Assembly: GCA_002407645.1 (NCBI GenBank)
Contig: DHNU01000040.1
Location: 1 to 8,123, forward strand
Length of the DNA stretch: 8,123 bases
From: Ruminococcaceae bacterium UBA5408
GTDB taxonomy: Bacteria; Bacillota; Clostridia; Oscillospirales; Acutalibacteraceae
Direction: 5' to 3'
The position numbers and the translations under genes were made by a program. Positions 6,391 to 8,123 of the stretch are shown piece after piece. Numbering within the stretch: the first letter of the stretch is position 1; the number at the start of each line of letters is the position of its first letter. The notes below the pieces were generated by a model that saw only the letters and a program-made list of their open reading frames with translations, was not told the origin of the DNA and made no database searches.

Positions 6391-8043
6391 TTATGAGCTG
6401 CCTTTTTTAGGTCCTTTGCTTATAACAATTACAACTTGTGAGCCAAAGTTCAACTTGCTTCCGGGGTGTGCATCTTTATATCCGATTGCATATCCCTGCG
6501 GTACAGTTTGGCTGAAATCGTCAATTTTAGTAGGTATAAGCCCTGCGGACGTTACAGCTTGTGAGGCTTCAGCAAGAGTTTTCCCTTTTATTTCCGGTAA
6601 TGTTCTCACTGACGTTCCTTGACTTACCACCACAACAATTGCCGTTCCTTTGGCGATTTTTGTATTTGGCTCCGGAGACTGTGAAATAATTCTGCCTTCC
6701 GGAACAGTATCACTGAATTGTTTGGATGAAAGAAGAACCTGATAATTACTGCTTTGTGATGAAACACTCGATTGTGTTAATTCTTCATAATTTTCTCCAA
6801 CTAAATTTGGAGCTGAAAATGAATTCGGGGTGTCTGATTCCTCAGAAGCAAGCTGACTTTCAACTTCTCCCGCGTCAGAATTCACTTGTGAATTTTCAGG
6901 TTCAGCTGCAGTACCACTACTTGGAGATGAATTAGAAATCCAAATTATACCCACAACAGTAAAAATAATTAAAGCCGCAACACAGGTCAATATAGCCCAC
7001 ACATAATTTGGAACACCTTTCTTGGATTCATAATCTTCTTGTGTTCTATTAATTATCTGAGTATCGTCCAAAGTCGCTGTAACAGTAGGTGCTGCTGAAA
7101 GTTCCGCTCTAAGTCTTTCAAATGTAGGTGTTCGCCTATCCGGTGAAACCTGTAACGCATTTGCAAGTGCAGTAACTACATGTGGCGGTATGCTGCGTAG
7201 AAGACTTGTTGGAATAAGAAGGCGCGTATCGGTTCGTCTTTTTAAAGCATCTTGAGGTAAATTACCTGTTAAAGCATAAAACAAAGATGCCGTAAAGCCA
7301 TATACATCTGTTGCTTCGTTCGGAACATAATTCATAATATACTGCTCAATAGCAGCACATCCCGGGACTAAATCAGGTGGTAAATCAGTATCTAAGCGAC
7401 GGACAGTATCAATACAAAAACTTCCGAGCTTCATTTTACCGTCCTTCATAATAATCAATGTATCGGGTGAAATTCCAAGATGACATATCCCTGCCGCATG
7501 CATAGAACTCAGCATCGAAAGAACCGGCATAAAAAGTTGGCGCGCCGCATTCCAGCTGAGGCTGCCCCCGCTTCTTTCAACAAAATAACGTAAAGTTATG
7601 CTTTCATCCCATTCCGAAACAGTATAAGCCGTATGGTTTTCTTCAAATATATCGTATATCTGCACAATAGCGGAAAGTTCGCGCATATGGGCAATATTTC
7701 TTGAATAGCTTAGAAAAGAAGCAAGACATTCATCAAAAACAATTTCACTTCCGCCTATCACGCGTATATCTACGTTGTTGTCAGACCTTTCGCACAAAGT
7801 TTGTGGAAAAAATTCATGTAACTCAATTTTCACATTAAGGGCAGTGTCATACCCTATATAAGTTATACCCTCACCGTTGCTTTTTATCGCACGGCCTACG
7901 ATATATCTTTCTTGAAGCAAAGTTTTGTAAGGAAGAGCATGGCGCATTTGCGGCTCGGCTGAACTGAAACCACAATTTGGGCATTCTATTTTACCGTTTG
8001 TGTCACACATGCAGTTCATACATAGATTGTCAAAGCCTGTCAT
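6391..8043 (-). CDS. Zinc-ribbon/PASTA transmembrane pseudokinase (Ser/Thr kinase family, catalytic residues lost)
   Basis: This is a 550-aa PrkC-like architecture. A zinc ribbon has CxxC pairs at C8/C11 and C21/C24. A kinase-like domain runs from about 46 to 315 and one membrane helix from 347 to 369. A Ser/Glu-rich linker (about 370-408) and two PASTA repeats (about 409-476 and 480-544) would be outside the cell. The kinase fold is recognisable (RYIVG, HEFFP, HTAYTVSEW, ISPD, ATDVYGF), but the active site is not conserved. The VAIK lysine aligns with His76. HRD has become HLG (188-190), the loop Asn is Thr195, and DFG has become SFC (208-210). It is therefore probably unable to transfer phosphate, but may still sense muropeptides or lipid II through PASTA and signal by binding. 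The start is supported by GGAGG at 8051-8055, seven bases upstream of the ATG. The long frame is intact, so it is not a decayed pseudogene. A strong terminator lies downstream. Confidence 0.9.
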   Translation of the reverse strand: MTGFDNLCMNCMCDTNGKIECPNCGFSSAEPQMRHALPYKTLLQERYIVGRAIKSNGEGITYIGYDTALNVKIELHEFFPQTLCERSDNNVDIRVIGGSEIVFDECLASFLSYSRNIAHMRELSAIVQIYDIFEENHTAYTVSEWDESITLRYFVERSGGSLSWNAARQLFMPVLSMLSSMHAAGICHLGISPDTLIIMKDGKMKLGSFCIDTVRRLDTDLPPDLVPGCAAIEQYIMNYVPNEATDVYGFTASLFYALTGNLPQDALKRRTDTRLLIPTSLLRSIPPHVVTALANALQVSPDRRTPTFERLRAELSAAPTVTATLDDTQIINRTQEDYESKKGVPNYVWAILTCVAALIIFTVVGIIWISNSSPSSGTAAEPENSQVNSDAGEVESQLASEESDTPNSFSAPNLVGENYEELTQSSVSSQSSNYQVLLSSKQFSDTVPEGRIISQSPEPNTKIAKGTAIVVVVSQGTSVRTLPEIKGKTLAEASQAVTSAGLIPTKIDDFSQTVPQGYAIGYKDAHPGSKLNFGSQVVIVISKGPKKGSS

Positions 8044-8082
8044 GTTGTTTCCTCCATTATTTGCATATGGAAAAACTTAGTA

Positions 8083-8123
8083 CTATTCTTGGTCATTTAT
8101 GTTTGAATTATCCCAGTTGTTCC
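8083..8123 (-). CDS. Possible C-terminal tail of an upstream gene, cut by the window edge
   Basis: The minus strand from the right edge has an open frame reading NNWDNSNINDQE and ending in TAG at 8083-8085, 39 bases before the pseudokinase start. A polar, acidic tail and this spacing would suit an upstream operon partner. Only 13 codons are visible and the other two frames also close within the same stretch, so this cannot be separated from non-coding sequence. No promoter is evident between here and 8043, which slightly favours co-transcription from outside the window. Confidence 0.28.
   Translation of the reverse strand, partial: NNWDNSNINDQE

Noticed and set aside
6391..8043. Calling the PASTA gene an active serine/threonine kinase
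   Set aside because: The catalytic Lys, HRD Asp, loop Asn and DFG Asp are all substituted, so activity should not be assumed from the architecture.
8041..8097. Minus-strand 18-codon ORF (MTKNSTKFFHMQIMEETT) whose TGA overlaps the pseudokinase ATG
   Set aside because: The ATGA overlap looks operon-like, but there is no Shine-Dalgarno before its ATG and the peptide is polar and featureless. The overlap is probably chance.

Overview
The window reads as chromosomal, AT-rich DNA from a spore-forming low-GC Firmicute. It is most likely a gut-type clostridium of the Oscillospiraceae/Ruminococcaceae kind. The reasons are the start of a spoIIAA-like sporulation gene, the valS-folC gene order known from Firmicutes, a zinc-ribbon/PASTA kinase-family protein of a type common in that group, strong GGAGG ribosome binding sites and short Rho-independent terminators. 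No phage, IS element, CRISPR array, tRNA or rRNA is visible.

Left block, all on the minus strand (1-4866), read from right to left: a LURP-one/Tubby-like small protein (4375-4866), valyl-tRNA synthetase valS (1661-4285), folylpolyglutamate/dihydrofolate synthase folC (303-1592), an 18-codon ORF with a full-consensus Shine-Dalgarno (136-192), and the first 33 codons of a spoIIAA-like anti-sigma factor antagonist that runs off the left edge. valS has its own near-consensus promoter just after the LURP-one stop. A hairpin lies between valS and folC and a clearer terminator follows folC, so the spoIIA region is probably a separate transcription unit.

Middle (4867-5060): a divergent intergenic region with one good vegetative-type promoter in each direction and an inverted repeat over the leftward -35. 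The rightward promoter drives a DUF3810-family membrane protein with an HExxH zinc-protease signature, which starts at TTG (5061-6164).

Right block: a convergent, gene-free stretch (6165-6390) holds a strong terminator for the leftward gene plus further hairpins. The leftward gene (6391-8043) is a membrane-anchored protein with an N-terminal zinc ribbon, a kinase-like domain and two PASTA repeats. Every canonical catalytic residue of its kinase domain is replaced, so it is best called a PASTA pseudokinase. The tail of a possible upstream gene may be cut by the right edge.

Most of the window is ordinary core genome. The items most worth a second look are the PASTA pseudokinase, the small ORF ahead of spoIIAA, and the uncharacterised DUF3810 membrane metallopeptidase-like gene facing the LURP-one gene.
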